DNA from: Microvirga lenta
Lineage (GTDB): Bacteria > Pseudomonadota > Alphaproteobacteria > Rhizobiales > Beijerinckiaceae
Assembly (NCBI RefSeq): GCF_020532555.1
Contig: NZ_JAJBBR010000007.1
Coordinates: forward strand, 1 to 64,000
Direction: 5' to 3'
DNA: 64,000 nt
This document shows positions 62,929-64,000 of this stretch, piece by piece. The notes below the pieces were generated by a model. The model saw nothing but the letters and a program-made list of their open reading frames with translations, made no database searches and was not told the DNA's origin. Both the position numbers and the translations under genes were made by a program. Each line of letters starts with the position of its first letter. Position 1 is the first letter of the stretch.

Positions 62929-63885
62929 ATGGACCTGTGGCAGATGGTTCTGGCAGATCATGCGAATATCAGGGAACTCTGCCGTGAGGTCCTGCATGCC
63001 ACGGGCGGCGGGCCGAACAGCCGTGCTCACCTCTTCGAAGAACTGGACATAGAGATCGAGCGGCACTTCCGGGCAGAGGAAAAGGTTCTTTATCCGGCTC
63101 TGGCTCAGGACCAGCGCACGGAGCAATATCTCGACGAGCTCGAACAGGAGCATGACGAGATCCGTCGCCGCCTCGACGAACTTGCCTCCCGCCCCGACAA
63201 GGACAGCCGTAGCTGGGGGCTGAGCTTCAATGAACTCACGAGCACGATCAGGCTCCACTTCAGCCTTGAGGAAAACGGCATTTTGACCGTGGCCCGCGGC
63301 GTCGTGGACGCCCGCGAGGCGGAGGAGCTTCGGCGCGCCTATGAACGCGAGAAGATTGCCTCCATACAGGCACGTCGCTGGCACCTTCCGGCTGCCATTG
63401 TGCCGGAACGCTACGGTATTTCCACAGGCACTGCTCTCGGCGTACTCGCCGGCCTCGGGGCCTTGTGGGGTGTCGCTCTCGCGTGGCGCATGAGCCACCA
63501 GGGTCAGAAGCGCGCCAGCGCGATACGTCCCGTCTTTGTGCAGCCGGAACCACCATTCCCCCTCAGAAGCCGGATCGAGAAGCTCGGCGAGCATGGCGCG
63601 GCAGGCTCCTTCGCAGGCCGCCAGGCGGCGCAATCCACGACCGGGCCTGGAGGTGCGGCGGCATCGCACCAGGCCGCATCCGGTGACAGCGCGGACGGCT
63701 CGTCTCCCAACAACTGGTTTTCCTCGGCCAACCCGCCGCGGGCGCCTTCCGGCATCAGCTCGGGCTTGCAGCCGGGTGGCGTCGTTCCCGGCGGCGGACC
63801 AGGGGCTTCCGTAGGTTCAGTCGGGACAGGCGGAGCTCAGACCGAGAACCGGGATAGCGGCTCCCTGAAGCGGGACGGTCGTTAG
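62929..63885 (+). CDS. Hemerythrin (HHE) domain-containing protein with membrane anchor and disordered tail
   Basis: 318 residues from ATG 62929, with AGGAG 8 nt upstream. The N-terminal 130 residues form a hemerythrin-like four-helix bundle with di-iron ligands suggested by LADHANI, IEIERHFRAEE, EQEHDEI and IRLHFSLEE. One hydrophobic stretch follows (TALGVLAGLGALWGVALAW near 167-185). The C-terminal 115 residues are Gly/Pro/Ser/Ala-rich and disordered. Hemerythrin-domain proteins sense or bind oxygen, NO or iron. The upstream EcfG promoter indicates stress induction. Confidence 0.85.
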   Translation: MDLWQMVLADHANIRELCREVLHATGGGPNSRAHLFEELDIEIERHFRAEEKVLYPALAQDQRTEQYLDELEQEHDEIRRRLDELASRPDKDSRSWGLSFNELTSTIRLHFSLEENGILTVARGVVDAREAEELRRAYEREKIASIQARRWHLPAAIVPERYGISTGTALGVLAGLGALWGVALAWRMSHQGQKRASAIRPVFVQPEPPFPLRSRIEKLGEHGAAGSFAGRQAAQSTTGPGGAAASHQAASGDSADGSSPNNWFSSANPPRAPSGISSGLQPGGVVPGGGPGASVGSVGTGGAQTENRDSGSLKRDGR

Positions 63886-63907
63886 CACGCCGGACGAGCT
63901 GCGGTGC

Positions 63908-63952
63908 CTGATGGGCGGATCCTCCGTCCGGTCGGCGTTTCACGCCCATCAG
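63908..63952 (+). terminator. Hairpin after the hemerythrin gene
   Basis: CTGATGGGCG (63908-63917) pairs perfectly with CGCCCATCAG (63943-63952) over a 25-nt loop. The long loop and lack of a T-run make termination uncertain. The remaining bases to 64000 show no gene I can support. Confidence 0.4.
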
Positions 63953-64000
63953 ACCTGCGGGAAGAACCGCTCCGATGCGTGTCACGGTCTTCAGTGCCAA

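Overview
The window is GC-rich, densely coded alphaproteobacterial DNA. A FixK/FNR-controlled cbb3 oxidase locus, NepR/EcfG general stress response genes, an HWE-family histidine kinase, many solute-binding-protein ABC systems and small Rhizobiales-type proteins (DUF1127, DUF3072, PilZ) point to Hyphomicrobiales, probably a Methylobacteriaceae/Microvirga-like soil or plant-associated bacterium. The genus is an inference. I see no rRNA, tRNA, CRISPR array, insertion sequence, prophage or origin.

Layout. 1-527 is the 3' end of a TerC-family gene, closed by a strong bidirectional terminator. 607-10435 (minus) holds a FadR/GntR regulator, a complete dipeptide-type ABC transporter, a gamma-glutamyltransferase-family enzyme, a DUF1028 protein and a TauE/SafE exporter; it reads as a gamma-glutamyl peptide or glutathione uptake and degradation unit. 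10866-18730 holds a small protein, a secreted RTX metalloprotease, a single-domain response regulator, a small secreted protein, nepR-ecfG and a large PAS/GAF HWE kinase. 18750-27851 (minus) is ccoNOQP followed by ccoGHIS, with a CcoA-like MFS copper importer overlapping ccoS; FixK-type boxes precede ccoN and ccoG.

28094-37622 holds an SDR, a ridA/threonine-dehydratase-like pair and a divergent argE-like deacetylase followed by a second five-gene peptide-type ABC transporter. 37758-47162 is mixed: PilZ protein, tryptophan 2,3-dioxygenase with a kynureninase-like PLP enzyme, HAD hydrolase, DUF1127, DUF305 and HMA metal proteins, acetyl-CoA synthetase, a second EcfG-type sigma factor without its own nepR, and small proteins. 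47315-58324 is a pentose/sugar region: ribokinase, then a minus-strand run of xylB, an Rbs-type ABC importer, araD, araB, a PfkB kinase and an AGE-family epimerase. 58567-63885 holds stress-type genes (BON, DUF3072, ChaC, lipoprotein, TrkA-C membrane protein, ZIP-like protein, hemerythrin).

How it works together. Three perfect and one near-perfect EcfG-type promoters (GGAAC-N16-CGTT) lie just upstream of the small secreted protein, DUF3072, hemerythrin and BON genes. This ties the scattered small genes to the nepR/ecfG locus in the same window. In all three ABC operons a GC-rich hairpin follows the solute-binding-protein gene, a common way to make more binding protein than permease.
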